Assembly (NCBI GenBank): GCA_018296165.2 | Contig: JACKQL020000014.1 | Location: 62,001-126,000 of the forward strand | Length of the DNA stretch: 64,000 nt | DNA from: Termitomyces sp. T153 | Lineage: Eukaryota; Basidiomycota; Agaricomycetes; Agaricales; Lyophyllaceae | Direction: 5' to 3' | Shown here: positions 10,750 to 23,235 of the stretch, one piece after another | Numbering within the stretch: the stretch's first letter is position 1 | How the letters are laid out: every line of letters starts with the position of its first letter | Notes under the pieces: generated by a model | Told to the model about the DNA's origin: nothing | Database searches by the model: none | The model's input: the letters and a program-made list of their open reading frames with translations, nothing else | Program-made: the position numbers and the translations under genes

Positions 10750-12940
10750 GTTTTGTTAGCAAGGAAAACAGCAGGGAAAGAATATGAACAGAGATGTCTG
10801 TAGCAACATTGGTAGGAAGGGAGTGGGGAGTAGCTGTAGTTGTAAGTTCAAAAATCTGAGGGTTAGAAACATCTGTAGATATAACATAAGAATCAGTAGG
10901 TAAAGGATCAAAAAAGAAAGGAGCTGTAGCATATAGATTAGCAAGGGAAGGGCTTTCTGGGTTTTCTGTGAGTAAATTGTCTGGAGGTAAAATGTTATCA
11001 TCTAATTCAACATAAGAAATAAAAGAAACTTGCCCAGTCTGATGGTTGTATTCAACAGTAGTGCCAAACCACTAGCACATTTGCTAATTGTGGTGGTAGC
11101 AGTGGTGACCTTGGTGCTGGGGCAAGACATTCTCATTGTAGCAAGACTGCTGGTGGAGTCACTTGGACTTGCCTCTGGGAAACATGGGTATGACCTGCTG
11201 AAATCTAGTGTTGGGGTCAATGATTGTCAAAGTTGTTTTCTATTTGCCAAGAGTCTTAACAACACTGCAGGTCAAAACATCAAAAGGGCAGCCAAGAAAA
11301 ATGTTATATGCCAGGAATCTGAGGATGTGAATTTGAAGATAAAACATGATATTGCTGATAGTACAGGTAATGTTGCATCTAAGCCTAGTGATTAATCCAT
11401 AGTGCCATTAGTGCTCTGCATGTTCAGGACAATGCTTGGATCATAAGTCAAAGACAGGTTGCTGGCAAGTTCAGCTGAGATAAAAGTGATTTGAGACTCA
11501 CTATGAGTATTTTATTTCCTCTCAATTGTTAATGAGCATCATAATGGACCAAATAGACTGGGCTTCCTTAATGCAAGTGAGAATGATGGGATCTTGACCT
11601 GAAAGTACCAACTCAATGTAGGCTTCAACTGGATTGATAGATGTGATGGGCACTAAGTTTTCCAAGATACCCTGAGCAGTAGCAACATTGGAGAACAGAC
11701 TAAATGTAGCATTGTTGTAAGCAAAGATTAACAGAATTTCTTCAATTGAGGTGTCATGTTCCAATTGACAGCAGTAATGTTAGTGGCTAAATTGTGCTTG
11801 GGTTTGCAAAACTTGAATAAGCATCTGGTGCAAAGCCTGTTCTGTATCCAGATTAGTGTTGCCAGTTGAGTGTTCAGTAGAAAGTTGTCCTGAGTTGCAT
11901 TGATGCCATTTATTGATGTGCTTCATGTACAAGTGCTTGGGAATCATGGCACTAAAAGGCAGCACCACTTTTCCTTTAGCATTGCAACAACATTTGCCTT
12001 GCTGGATGTAGAGCTTGAGCTGGAGACAGCAACTGCAAACCATAACATGACTAGTTTTGCCACAGAAGTGACACTCATCTAAAAAAGCATGAGGATGGTT
12101 AGCAGCACCCATGCTGAGCAAAGCTTCCAAGTGCTCAAGGGAACTAATAATAGCAGAGGTAGCAACATGATTGGCAAGTTCAGATTTAACAATAGGGGCA
12201 GGCATAGTGATAGAGGTGGCAGAGACTTAACCAGGTTGAGAAGTACTAGTGGTGGCAGTAGCAATAGGCTTGGAAGCACTAGTGTCTGTGCCTTTCAACA
12301 CCCACTGAGTGCTTTCAGACATGTTTTCAATATTATAGGGGTTATCAGAGTGGTGGTGATCTGACATAGTGATCTCAAAGCAGCAGATGATTTTAAACCA
12401 TAGTGAGGTGGGGATATTCTGCTAGAAGAGGCAATGCTCCTCATTCTGGTAGAGTTTGCTGTTAGCAATCAGCCATTTAGCAATGTGCTGGAAGTCACAA
12501 TAGTAATCTAAAACCCTGCCAAGGATAAAGAGACTAGAAAAAATTTGTTGACAAGCCATTCAAGGTTGCCAAGAGTGTACTGAGCCATTTTGTCAGTGCC
12601 AGGGTAAAGTTGCATAACTGCTAGTTTTTATTCATGATAGGTGTAGCAACACTCCTCAGCAGTGCCAGCAGAAACAAAAGAGTTGCCAAATTCAGAAATA
12701 CCAAGCCAAGTTTCTGCTATATTGTAAGAGACATAGCATGCCACATACTCCTTTTTCTGAGTTTTATTGGTAATGCCACAGTCACCAAACAAGTATTTAA
12801 GCTTGCAGAAGTATTCTATGAGCTTGAAAGAACAGAACTCATCCCACTTAGGGGTGATAGAGTCATTGTGCAGTGGCATGTGCATTCAGACCAGATATTT
12901 GTTGTCACTCATAGCAATTGTTGATTAAAAGTAGGAAAAG
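10750..12940 (-). pseudogene. Decayed retroelement gag-like ORF (minus strand)
   Basis: Read on the minus strand, the piece beginning PKWDEFCSFKLIEYFCKLK, then FGDCGITNKTQKKEYVACY (about 12850-12760), resembles the gag-type proteins found with Agaricomycete LTR elements. An LYPGTDKMAQYTLGNLEWL segment follows in another frame. A zinc-binding piece, ECHFCGKTSHVMVC...GKCCCNAKGKVVLP, lies at about 12080-11920. The tail to about 10760 has acidic, Pro/Thr-rich pieces. Frames change several times and stops interrupt the reading, so it is broken. Its pol and LTRs were not located. The family comparison is from memory of the pattern, not a search. Confidence 0.55.
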
Positions 12941-14650
12941 GGATAGATGACAGTGGGAGCTGATAAATTTTGGAAAAGAAGGTTGGAGAGTTGAGGAGCA
13001 TTAGCAGCAAGAGTGGGGTGCTAAGGAGACTGAGTATGTGGCCTCCTAGGAAGAGATCGTCAATTTTGTCAACAAAGAGAGTTATGAGTGGCACTAAGTT
13101 TGTCAGCAAGGTTGTGCAGTGCAGGACTTGGTGGGGATGGTGATGGGGTTGAAGGGTCTAAGAATAGGTTAAACTGGCAAAGCACTGGAGTGAAATGCAA
13201 GAATTAAAAAGCCTGCATACAGGTTTCTAGTGGAATCTTGCTTTAATCTTACCCTTTCAGTGGGCTCTAAAATGATGATGCCCAGTGCTGCCTAACTGCT
13301 GTGCAGAGGACACAATAATTAGCAATTTTGCAAGTAGAGTACAAACAGACTAAATAAAATGAGAGCACAAGTTAAGTTAGGTCCCAGAGAACTTAGTTTA
13401 GTAGAAGTAGTGCAAGTTTGCTGGCATGAGGTTGGTAGGTGTGGTCAAGAAAGTGAACTCTGCAGGTAAACTCAGCTAGAGTATATACAGAGTTGTTAGT
13501 ATAAGCCATGCTGGCAGAGTGAAACTAGAAAAAAAGATGCTAGATAATAGCAAAGGTATTAGCAAAGAGGAGCAATAATGAACCAAACCTAGCCATAAGT
13601 GCTAGCACCAAATGAAGACTTGACAAAATAGTACTCAAAGGTGGTACTAGCAAAATGAGATGACAAGGCTGCTAACTCAATAGAGAGAGCACTAGGGCAA
13701 AAGAAGCCTTGAAGTTGTAAGACTGAGATTTGAAGTTTGGGGCTAATAACAGTGTACAATTCTTCAAGGTTGTATAGAAAACATGATAGTATTTCTAGTA
13801 AGTAAAGTAATGAAACCAAAAGGAATCAACAACAGAGAACTAATTGCTAGGCAACTTGGGCAAGTGAGGAGAAATGACATGTGAAAGTAAGTAACCCAAA
13901 ATATAGCTAAAGTCAATGCCTGGAATGATAGTCAGTATGCCTGTTACTAAGTTGTCATGTAGTAAATAAATAAAATTAAATAAAGTAACAAGAAAACTGT
14001 GCCAATAATACTAAGAAAAGAAATATGATTAGTAACTTTGCTAAGAGGTTGCTAGAGATCACTAGCTGTCAAAAAGGAAATGTTGTCTGATGGGCTGAGA
14101 GTCTAGACTACATGTGACAAAGTCACATGACCATTGTGTCATGTAGAAACTGGAAAATCTGGAAGTTGCCAAAAACATAGGAAATAACAGAAATCAGTGC
14201 TTAATAAGAATGGGGTCTTATCATTATAGCTCATAAGATTTGTAGTAGTTTAAAGTATGTAATGGTAGACCACCTGAAATGGCAGTGTACAGTCACAAAA
14301 GCTTAGTCTCACAGGATAGAACTGGTGTATGTTCTAAAATTGCACAACTAAACTACTTTCTACAAATATTCCAAGGCTTTTTATACTATGGGAGGTATTG
14401 GAATAGGGAGAGTAAATTTTACTGAATAGATGAAGTATCTTGATAGTATATGTGATGACTCCTGGAAAAGTGGGAAAGTGGCTGTGCTCTATATAAATGC
14501 AACAATGAGATCTTAAGAGACTGGGTTCCATCAATCCTTGCATGCTTATGTAAACTTCTATAACTTGGCTGGCTTTCAAAATTTCAGCTCCATTCTTAGA
14601 CAGCTTGGACAGTGGGAATTGAATAGACTGTACAACATGTTCTAACTTGT
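12941..14650. other. AT-rich, CpG-poor interval without recognised genes
   Basis: Minus-strand open frames at 13589-13819 and 14334-14687 have no recognisable domain, and the second runs into the solo LTR. The composition matches the flanking decayed elements. Probably the 5' untranslated part of the gag-bearing element plus unidentified repeat. Confidence 0.4.
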
Positions 14651-15076
14651 TGTCAGGGGACATCCCATGTGTTCCTCCTTTTTCCACCTCCAGTTTTTGT
14701 TGGATTCTCCTCCTTATAATTTTCCTTTATTCTGCTTCTTTTTTCCTATCTATTGGTTCTAGTCTCAGCCCTCCTACTTCACTGGTTCTCTGTGCATAAT
14801 TCAGACAAGTGTGGCCCCTTTGGCACTGCCACAGCTTATGTCATTGCTGACCAATTACTGACACATCACTTTTGTCTTTTCTTTCTGTCATACTATATAG
14901 TTCTTTCTCACACTTCTGAAGCCTTTGAAGTGTCACACCTGGCCTAGGAAATCTCCAGACTTGTTCTCTTTAATATTTCTCTGCCAGGTGAGTAGTTATG
15001 TCAGTACTGAATGGACTTTGGATCTCCCTCTGCTAGTTGTGTGATCAAGCCACAGCCTCCAGTGGTCACCCTTACA
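14651..15076 (+). repeat. Solo LTR, family A, with 5-bp target site duplication
   Basis: Begins TGTCAGGGGAC and ends CACCCTTACA (426 bp). It is flanked by CTTGT at 14646-14650 and CTTGT at 15077-15081, a perfect 5-bp duplication of the kind Ty3/gypsy integrases make. No internal element sequence is present, so LTR-LTR recombination has removed it. Confidence 0.9.
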
Positions 15077-15081
15077 CTTGT

Positions 15082-15730
15082 GTGACCATGGATTGATATG
15101 GCCACCCTTATGACATTCTCTTATAAATAGAGCTCAAATAAATTTTGAGAAGTAAGGAAACACAATTGATCATGACCCATTGCTATTTATTTTTCTCAGA
15201 GATGCATTGAAAACAAAGACATAGAGCTTGAGTAGATTCTGAGAAGGATATTTGACTATATCACTACATCCTTTGAAAAAGGATGATGGATTTCCTGGAA
15301 TGGAACCAGCTTAAGCAGAAAGAATGATTTTAGCAAGCATGTGTAAAGTAGATAGAGTCAATGAGAAAAAAATTAGACAGAAGATGGAGGAGATTTTGAT
15401 TCCTCAATGATTTTAACTTTTCAAGTAAATAAAGCATAGAATTGTCTATTTAATGAGAAATCACTTGGAAGACTCAGAATATTGAAGACCTAACCAAATA
15501 AAGTGAAGTTTGGTTTGGATTTCAGCACTGAGTCCATTATTAAAGATGTAACAGAAGAAATTATTAGAACATGATCACCACTTCTCATGTTATTTACTGA
15601 TAGAATGAAGATAAAAGCTTTCATTTGACTGAAGAAGATATAGTTGAAATAATAGTAAAGACTTATGTCTACTGATATAAACAATGACAGGACTATAAGC
15701 ACATTGATTGGGAGAAGAAAGACCTAGGTT
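15082..15730. other. Spacer between two solo LTRs, no gene seen
   Basis: AT-rich and CpG-poor, with no recognisable coding. It holds the two insertion sites of the flanking solo LTRs. Confidence 0.4.
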
Positions 15731-15735
15731 GGAAT

Positions 15736-16180
15736 TGCCAGGAGACTCCTTGTTTGTTCTCTTTTTTCCCCCTTCATTGCTTCTTGGATTCCTCTCTTTA
15801 TGGTTTTCCTTTACTCCCTCTCTGTTTCCATATTTATTGGCCCCTAGTCTCAGCCCTCACACAGCACTGGTTCTCTGTCTATAATTCAGACAATGTTGCC
15901 CTTCTGTGCATCACATAAGCTGAGCATATGCATCAACCTGTCAAAGCACATGCACAATATCACATGACTTTTCTGTTATACTGTACAGTTGTTTCTCATG
16001 CTTCTGAAGCCTTTGAAGCATCACACTTTGCTTAGTGAGTTCCTCAGATTTGTTCCCTTTGAATCTCCCTCTGCCAGGTGTGTAGCTATGTCTGTAAACA
16101 CTGGACAGTTCTGAATAGACTTTGAATCTTCCTCTGTCAGATATGTGATTGAGCCACAGCTTCCAGAGGTCACCCTTACA
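15736..16180 (+). repeat. Solo LTR, family A, with 5-bp target site duplication
   Basis: Begins TGCCAGGAGAC, a mutated form of the family start, and ends CACCCTTACA (445 bp). It is flanked by GGAAT at 15731-15735 and GGAAT at 16181-16185, a perfect duplication. It is about as diverged from the 14651 copy as either is from the 10313 copy. Confidence 0.9.
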
Positions 16181-16185
16181 GGAAT

Positions 16186-17158
16186 GGTAAGAGAGAATAA
16201 GTAGAAAAACTCCATTTCTCTGACAATCTTGATTATTTTTGGTGTGGAACTCTTACAAAGAAAAGAATCAAAGACCCAAATAGACAAAGTCAGAATAAGT
16301 CTGGATCTTGGCACACATAAGTTGACAAATACAAGGGCCTGACTAAACAAAGTGAGGTTGGATCTGGATCTCAACATTGAGTTAGAATATTGAGGACCTA
16401 ATTGAATGAAGTAAGGTTTGTCTAGGACTAGAGTGTATTTGCAATGCCTGTTTTACTGGAACTAAAACTCAGTTGGACTGGAATTAGGCACAAATTGACC
16501 AAGACCAATTCCTTTCAAGCTATGTGACACTATCACATTTCTTCTGACTTTGATTCTCACCACCGTGTCACAACGTGTGTGTTAGGCATGGTCTTTTGCA
16601 CCCCGCAGCACGTTCTCGAGCCGTATATGCATGAAATTCTTTGTATGACTCTCATGGAACATGTGTTCCCCTGTGCAACAGAAGGGTGGCAAAGTGTTGG
16701 GGGTAATGCAGGGAAGAGAAGAGGAAAACTTGCAGCTATCGAGCTGCGTGCAACATTGCCAGCCATGGGTTGAGGACGGCCGCTGCTGAGAATGGTGAGG
16801 TGGTTGTGGTGAGGACCTTCCCCAAAAGGGTCCAGGGTGTCACAAGGTAATAATTGGAACACGGCAATCACGCCAAGAACCTTCACTTGGGTGGTTGTTC
16901 GCTTGCACTACAAGTAGTGAAATACACTCAGCTTAGCAAGAGGCTTCAGGCCGGTGCCGAAGGCACGGACCGTAGCTCGTAATAGATACGGTGTGTCGAA
17001 CTAGTGACGTAGTCACGATGCGCTAATATAGCGCTTACCAAAAAAAAAAGTCGAGCAACAATTCTCAACACATGATAAGCACGTGCCGCCGCGTCTCCCG
17101 GCCGAGACCATCTACGTCCGCGTTAGACGTCCAAGTCTTCTATTTTTTGACGCTAAGA
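16186..17158. other. Repeat-to-gene transition and 5' flank of the dynactin gene
   Basis: The CpG-poor composition ends near 16560, after which CG dinucleotides are common again. No gene was recognised. A run of ten A residues lies at 17040-17050, just upstream of the dynactin start. Confidence 0.4.
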
Positions 17159-19082
17159 ATGGCGGCGAGTGTAAGGTATCATTGTCCGTGCCTCTCAAAC
17201 ACTCCTGTACCTCCGCCTCCCCATCTGCCTTCATCATCCGCAAGCTTTCATCCTCTCCATACCCTCTTTTTCTGTGAAGAATGTGATGCTGTACGATGCA
17301 ACCGCTGTGTTTCCGTTGAAGTCAGCACATACTACTGCCCTAACTGTCTCTTTGAGGTTCCTAGTGCAAGCGTTCGTGCCGAGAAAAATAGGTTGGTGAA
17401 TGGATGCCTTCAATGATATGGCGGATATCTGAACAATTCGGCACTAGATGTGCTCGGAATTGTTTCATGTGCCCGAACTGCAGAAACACACTATCGATAG
17501 TGCCGTCAGATCCCCCGGAAAACAGAGATGGGCATCTTGCTGTCCCTGTTAGCGCAGTTAGCGAAGGGCCTTTCTTTCTGTACTGTAATCACTGCAGATG
17601 GGATTCTGCGGAAGTGGGTATCACGTTCGAGAAACCGACTGGTCTTGCAGGTATTCTGATTCGACTGGCCGACTACACTCTCTCACAAATAACGTACAGC
17701 TCAATTACAGAAATTCGAAGATTCTATGCCCGAGTCACTGGAGTTTGATCGACTGAAGGAGCATTTTGAACCTTTTATACGTGCAGCCTCACTTTCTTCT
17801 TCTACAACAACAGCCTCTGCAGTTGCACCAAGCAGTGCGGCTCACTCACATCACCTTTATTCCACCTCTATAACAGCCGCCGCTTCTGCTGCGTTAGCTC
17901 GTGATATCCCTGGGGTTAGTAAGTACAACCCCGGGAGGAGTACATCGGCACGAGGAAGTGGGAAGGACAGAAGCAGAAATAAAGACGAGATGGTTGAATA
18001 CAGGAGTCGCGTGGACATAACCACTGTGAGCAAGTTGGGTTCTGGGGGAGGCGATGTGGATGCGGAGTACATGAAGCACTTGGAATCGGTAGGAGAGGTG
18101 GCAAGTTTAGAGCAACGGTGGACAAGTAGCTGGGCGATTCCCCTGCCAGCACGGTACGTGTCTTTTGTTTATTTCTATGCACGGCTCACACACTACATAG
18201 TGAACTCAAACCTCTTCGTATTCCTCTGCACTCGAAGCGATCAAAACGTTGTCCAGCATGTACTCACATCCTCATAAAGCCAGAGCAAAAAGCTCAGTCC
18301 GTTCGATACAAGATAAAATTGGTCGCAGCCAACTATTTGCCCGCAATCACTGTTGCTCTTCCCCACGTTCAACAAGCGCAGGCCGATGCTGCTCGCCGAA
18401 CACTCGGAAAGACGTTTGCTGCCCAAGATGATGGCAGGAGCGCCTCCGTAAGCGGTATGCATGCGGGAAAGACATACCCATTCCACCTTGCCCTGACAAA
18501 CCCACTATACGACCCCATACAAGTTCGCCTATCTGTACAACGCATGCACATCTCAAGTGCTACTTCAACGTCGACTGATGGAGGGGTAACAGAGAAAGCA
18601 CGGCGGCCGCCATTCGCTGTATCTTTGCCGAACTCATCGTTCCCGATCGCGCCATTTGCTGAAGCATGGGAGTATGAAGATGATGAGGATATGTTTGGCG
18701 TGGATGAGGACGACGATCTCGGAGTCGGGAAAGGGGGTCGAGAAAAGGATCGAGGCAAAGTCAAAATCATTGGTGTTCTTGAAAAACGGGCGAACGTCAC
18801 TGTAGTGGGTGGAGAAGTTGTTATTGGGAAAGAAGCCCGAGGGTCCGTTAGGGTATGTTTCGAGTGAATTTCGTTTTATCTTGTTTGACTCTCGACAAAC
18901 AGTTCAACATGTTGGTTTCATATACTTACAGATCCGATGACGCAGCTCCCTCAGAAGGCAATGACGGTAGCCCTTCGAAGACAACACGAGCCCCCGAGAT
19001 CAAGACCTTTGCCTTCTACACCGTCGTGGACCTTGGTCTAATCATACCCCGGGAAGAACAAAGGCAGGACGGTGATGTATAA
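17159..19082 (+). CDS. Dynactin subunit 4 (p62)
   Basis: Subunit of the pointed-end complex of dynactin, which couples cytoplasmic dynein to cargo such as nuclei and endosomes. Five exons (17159-17391, 17448-17650, 17700-18153, 18201-18852, 18903-19082) join to 1722 nt, 573 residues. The N-terminus carries the paired-cysteine zinc-binding region typical of p62: CPC, FFCEECDAVRCNRC, YYCPNC, then CARNCFMCPNC and YCNHCRWDS. The intron before QLQKFED restores the family stretch LAxQLQK. A further CPAC pair follows in RSKRCPACTHILIKPE. An acidic, probably disordered insert (EDDEDMFGVDEDDD) lies near residue 430 and a C-terminal beta-rich part ends at 19082. It is longer than the animal protein (about 460 residues) because of Ser/Ala-rich and acidic inserts. 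All splice phases agree. Confidence 0.9.
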
Positions 19083-19533
19083 TGCCCGAAATTCGTCTTT
19101 TGAGTGCTACACTGCAGTGCGCGACCATCTCGAGACTTGTACTGCTCGTTTTTTTCGTTGCCTTTAAGATTACAATACCCAAGTTTATCGGCCCGGGCCA
19201 ACCTCAAGTTTTACTCGTGTTAAATCATAGATATTTTAGTTCTCCATGCCACTTTGTTCACTGCCCCAGGCGCAGCACCTATGATTGTCCGATTTTTGAC
19301 AGGTCGTAATGTTAATAATAGCCAGGCATACCCACGCTTCTCCATCGTTCAGCGTGACGACGGTCAAGTTCGCCGCAGCGGGGAAGAAGCGGTTGCTGTC
19401 AGCGTCTTTGATCTAGATCTTCCGTTCATTTCACTTTCTTGAAGCTTTCACTACGGCTAAGTCTCCTCGAGTTGCCAGGTCAAGTCTTTCAAACTTTATC
19501 ATTTTCTGACCTGGTGTCAGTAGGCGAACAAGC
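19083..19533. other. Intergenic region between dynactin p62 and the two-helix membrane protein gene
   Basis: Short open frames only, with no domain. It probably holds the dynactin 3' UTR and the promoter and leader of the next gene on the same strand. Confidence 0.4.
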
Positions 19534-20621
19534 ATGGCGTCGATCGCAAGCTCTTCATCCAATTTCGATATCGAGGCTGGACCTGCGAGCGCGCTACTGC
19601 AGGCAGGGCCTTTACCTACGAAACGTGGGGAGATAGGTTACGTGGAAAATGCAGTGGACGAGGCAAGGAACTCCAGCCCTGAAGCAATACTTCCTGCACA
19701 CCATCCAGACGACCGAGACCACTCAGCGCCCATAACATCTGCAGCATCATCAGATACCTCTGCTCCCTCTACGTTAGACAATACCCTTACTCCTCTTTCA
19801 ACTTCCACGCTCCTTTCCTCTGAAAGAAGCAATGTCATGAAAAAGAAGGTTTTATCCTTCTTCAAATCGAAGAAGAATCCTTCGTTTTATGGTATTAACC
19901 TTACAACTTTGCTCACTCTTTTCTTGCTACTCGTCGCCCTGGGCGGGTCTCTTGCCGGATGGGTCATTTCGGCCAAGGCCGTGGCTCATAACACGCCCAA
20001 TACATTCAATCTAACAACAATAGTCATTCATGTCCTTTTCGCATCCTGCGTCCTCTGTGAGCTTCTCTTCATCGAACGACGTATATATCGTCTTCGGGCA
20101 GAAAGATACGCATATCTACACCCAGGAGAAACCCTTCCCACTTTGAGAAACAGGCATCCCGTCGACCCAAACATGGCGTTCTCACCCTGGAATCGGCCTT
20201 CACTCCCCACTTATGCCGCTACGTTGGCTCAGAGTGGAACTGGTACAGGAGATGTGGAAGATCATCTGATAGCTGTACCGCCTCCTCCGGCCTACGGGAA
20301 CACCAGGGGAAGTACCTTGTTATTGTCGGGGTTCCTGAGGAACAGCTTGTTAGCACGCACTTCTGAACAAAGTCGCCCTCAGTCTAGGCAAAATCGGATG
20401 AGCCAACGGAGTGACCGCCCCAAGAGCTATCATAGCAGAGACGAGGAGTGGGAGGAGATTCAAGACGCCGCAAGGGCAAGGGAATTGGAGGAGACGTTGG
20501 CTCGTCTGCAGAGACCCGCGTCCTACTGTGTGAGTTTTTCGGAATTCATTACGGCAACAAATTTCATAATAATCTATGATTTGTCCAGGTTCCTCCTTCG
20601 CGTAGATCTCTGCTGCAGTAA
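19534..20621 (+). CDS. Uncharacterised fungal protein with two transmembrane helices
   Basis: Not recognised as a named family. Two exons (19534-20529, 20589-20621) give 342 residues; splicing replaces the long read-through with a short end CVPPSRRSLLQ. Residues 1-110 are Ser/Pro/Asp-rich and probably disordered. A basic stretch (KKKVLSFFKSKK) precedes a first helix (about 124-147, LTLFLLLVALGGSLAGWVI) and a second (about 160-180, VIHVLFASCVLCELLF). A long cytosolic tail follows with PPPPAYG, a possible PPxY-type site for Nedd4/Rsp5 ligases, and an acidic helical piece (EEWEEIQDAARARELEETL). The tail with an Arg/Ser-rich patch suggests regulated trafficking, which is inference only. It is next to arrestin-like genes, but no functional link is shown. 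Confidence 0.65.
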
Positions 20622-21108
20622 TATATATACCCCGGCATATATAGATCATGCGATTATCGATGTACATTCTCGAGACCAGATTGAGTTCTCGTATGATTGG
20701 TTATCCATCTGAGGCACTGGACTCTCATGTAGCTTGAATCAGTGCTGAGTCGAACTATGATGAGTCCCAAACGTTCATTGTTCAGGAATTGAGGTGAGGT
20801 TCAGCACGTTGTCCAGCAAGGTCCTCGGCTGTGCCTGATCTATACTCTTCGAGTCACTTGATCGTGATCTATCTAGCTGTCAAGGGGCGCTTTGAGGCCC
20901 TTTCGTCATCTAAAACTTTTAATAAAAGTTCCTCCCCTTGCTTCCGAACACGAGTCGAGTCCCCTTGATTCTGCCTGCCGGTCGATCCTGGCCTATCAAA
21001 TGAGTCATTCTGTCTTGTTTTGATTTCACAGTATTTAAAAGGCTGTCTCTTTCATGATGACTCGACGAGTCATCTTTTCTGCCGCTGCACTCCACTGGAC
21101 TTACGCTC
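20622..21108. other. Intergenic region and promoter of arrestin-like gene A
   Basis: No gene seen. A TATTTAAA box at 21032-21039 lies 70 bp upstream of the arrestin-like start at 21109. Confidence 0.45.
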
Positions 21109-22595
21109 ATGATGGAACTTCAGTACGCTGCGCTGCCCCTATATACACCCTCGGAGCCTCTACCAAAATATTCTTGCCAACCTTCCTGCAATGAAAATAC
21201 CCTTCAGCATAGTCCCCTTCGGGTGAGGACGATACCAACAGGAACTTATACTCGGAGGTCTGGAAAAATTACTGTAACACTTTTTGAACAGGAAGACGGT
21301 GTGGATATGCCTGTATATCACCGATGCAATCACATTAGTGGTCTGCTTCTTATAGAGTGCCCAGAAAAAGTCACCCGAGTGACTATGAAAGTTTGTAACT
21401 ATCAAGGAAGAGATTATTGGCACGTCTGATCTTCTCTTCTCTGTAGATTCAAGGTAAACTCAAGACGATAACTTCCCAGACTGGCTCAAAGTCGATCCAA
21501 TTGATAAATGTCTTTCATACGCTTTGGCGTAAAGGAGAGTCGGAGGAGCTATCCAGTTGCTTCCCATTCTCCTATCTGTTACCTAATACCTTCATCCATG
21601 AAGGCGCAGAACACCCCCTCCCACCGACGTTCCGGATCGATCAAACCTCTACACCGTTCCTTCGAGTTCTGTATTCAATCAATATCTGCGTTTCTAGCAC
21701 CCGCCATAACATGGAATTTTTGACAAAGTCCGACAAGTAGGTACATTTCCATGAAAGTCTACCAAAATGATGTCCCATTCGTCTCTGTCTTAGCGTCAAA
21801 ATATTCTTCAAATACTATCCTCGCAGCCGTCCACACCGGCCCATCCTCCCGAGCCCCCATTTCTTCTCTACTGTCAAAACCTCTCCGGAGGAATGGTATC
21901 AGGCATCCTCTGCACTAAAAACGCGCAAATTGAAGCCTGAATTTGGGCCGATCTATTGCCATGTATGTATTACCCATTCCTCAAGGGCGATGCATCTAGT
22001 GACACTGAATTTAGCTCTTCATCCCGTCAGCACGAGTATACGGCCTAGCTGATAGAATTCCTTTCCATGTACAACTGAATGGTCCTCTTGACGCTCTCCA
22101 ACAATTTCTCATGCCCCAGCTGGTCAACGTGTCGATGCCTTCTACAATGCAGAATCCACACGGAACGTGCCCTCAGCGCATCAAACCATTAGTTGTAGTG
22201 TCCCTCGTCCGCCAAAGCAAAACTAAAACTAGGGGCTCTAAGTTTCAGAAGAATCAGACAATCGGCCAAGGAGAAGTCCAGGAACTTCCTCCCTTGATCT
22301 GTGAATCTAGAGACGCAATCCATTTGGATTGGGGAGGCGAGATCCAGGTCAATGAGGATGTCGAGGTCGGCGGTTTTGTCGCTGGTAATGTGTCGGTCAG
22401 GGTAGGTCAATTCGAGCCATAAAATATCAATCGAATTCGCATGCATTCTTTTAGGACTTTATCTCACTTGTCTTGGAGCCTCCTGCCGCCAACGACCAGG
22501 CTTGCCCTTACCTCTGTCTTCGAATGTCAGTGCCAATTCGACTCGTCACTGACTCATACGTAGAAGTCATCGATTACGAACCACCTCTGGAATGA
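21109..22595 (+). CDS. Arrestin-like N-terminal domain protein, copy A
   Basis: Beta-sandwich protein resembling the arrestin-like proteins that are numerous in Agaricomycetes. Proteins of this fold usually act as cargo or ligase adaptors, but the role of this clade is unknown. Five exons (21109-21390, 21447-21736, 21794-21962, 22015-22401, 22455-22595) join to 1269 nt, 422 residues. The N-terminus reads LPLYTPSEPLPKYSC, then TRRSGKITVTLFEQEDG and a strand with SGLLLIECPEKVTRV. Later blocks are LWRKGE, FPFSYLLPNTFI, CHLFIPSARVYGLADRIPF and the end MSVPIRLVTDSY. It is paralogous along its whole length to the gene at 32536, with identical lengths for exons 1 and 3. The first intron uses a weaker donor (GTTTGT). 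All phases agree and no stops are seen. Confidence 0.75.
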
Positions 22596-22992
22596 TCATT
22601 CCATCTTTTCCGTAGTCAAAAAATTTTGCTCGATTCCTCCTTGCCTCTATCATCTTATTTGCTACAGAGAAAGGACACACACTGTCTCATATGTTGTCAT
22701 ATGGGCCTCGCCAGTCAAAACCACTCTCAGACATGTCTTCGCATGTGCCTATAGACATCGGTCTTTAACGTTAATTACCAATTTGGCACACGTCCAAGTC
22801 GATGGTTGATGGTTCAACTTATATAAACCGCCTCGCGGCGAGCGGACTTGCCTAGAGATTTGTTTCAGGAAATCAGTGTTTCATGGAAAGACATAAGTTC
22901 CCCTCTACGCTCTTCCCAGTCATCCGTGGTACTGGGAAACTCAGCATATGCTGAATTCATGATGTAATGATCTTTGTGCAGCTCGGAACCAG
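22596..22992. other. Original intergenic DNA left of the 9.1-kb insertion, with an orphan TATA box
   Basis: Holds the arrestin-A 3' flank, then TATATAAA at 22820-22827 followed within 60 bp by an ATG whose frame closes after 23 codons. The LTR element starts at 22993, so whatever this promoter served may have been cut off. The bases just before the LTR (ACCAG) form the left copy of the target duplication. Confidence 0.4.
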
Positions 22993-23235
22993 TATAACCT
23001 CAGCGTGAGGTAACGGTAAGGTCACACGAAAAGTAAAGAGTCTTCGCACAATAATAGACCGGGTGTGAGCTCTGAGAATTGGGAAGAACTGTCTACTTAG
23101 TTTATCGCGAGGGTTTATATACTTGTAGCTCCGCAATATATCGAAAGTAGTAAGCAGCGGGAAGGTACGAATATAGGAGGAATAGGTGATCAAAGATAAG
23201 TCCGAAGTAACTAGAAACCGGTCACGGTCGCTACA
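22993..23235 (-). repeat. 3' LTR of the 9.1-kb element
   Basis: 243 bp; in element orientation it runs TGTAGCGACC to GGTTATA. The terminal CA is changed to TA relative to the other copy. A TATATAAA box lies at 23114-23121 on the minus strand. A purine-rich stretch (CTGGAGGGCG) lies just upstream in element orientation and could be the remnant polypurine tract. Confidence 0.85.

Noticed and set aside
11030..11395. 121-residue plus-strand open frame
   Set aside because: Lies antisense to the gag-like remnant on the minus strand, and its composition follows the CpG-poor repeat DNA.
19082..19309. 75-residue hydrophobic plus-strand frame after dynactin p62
   Set aside because: Starts inside the dynactin stop region, has no homology signal and is best read as 3' UTR.
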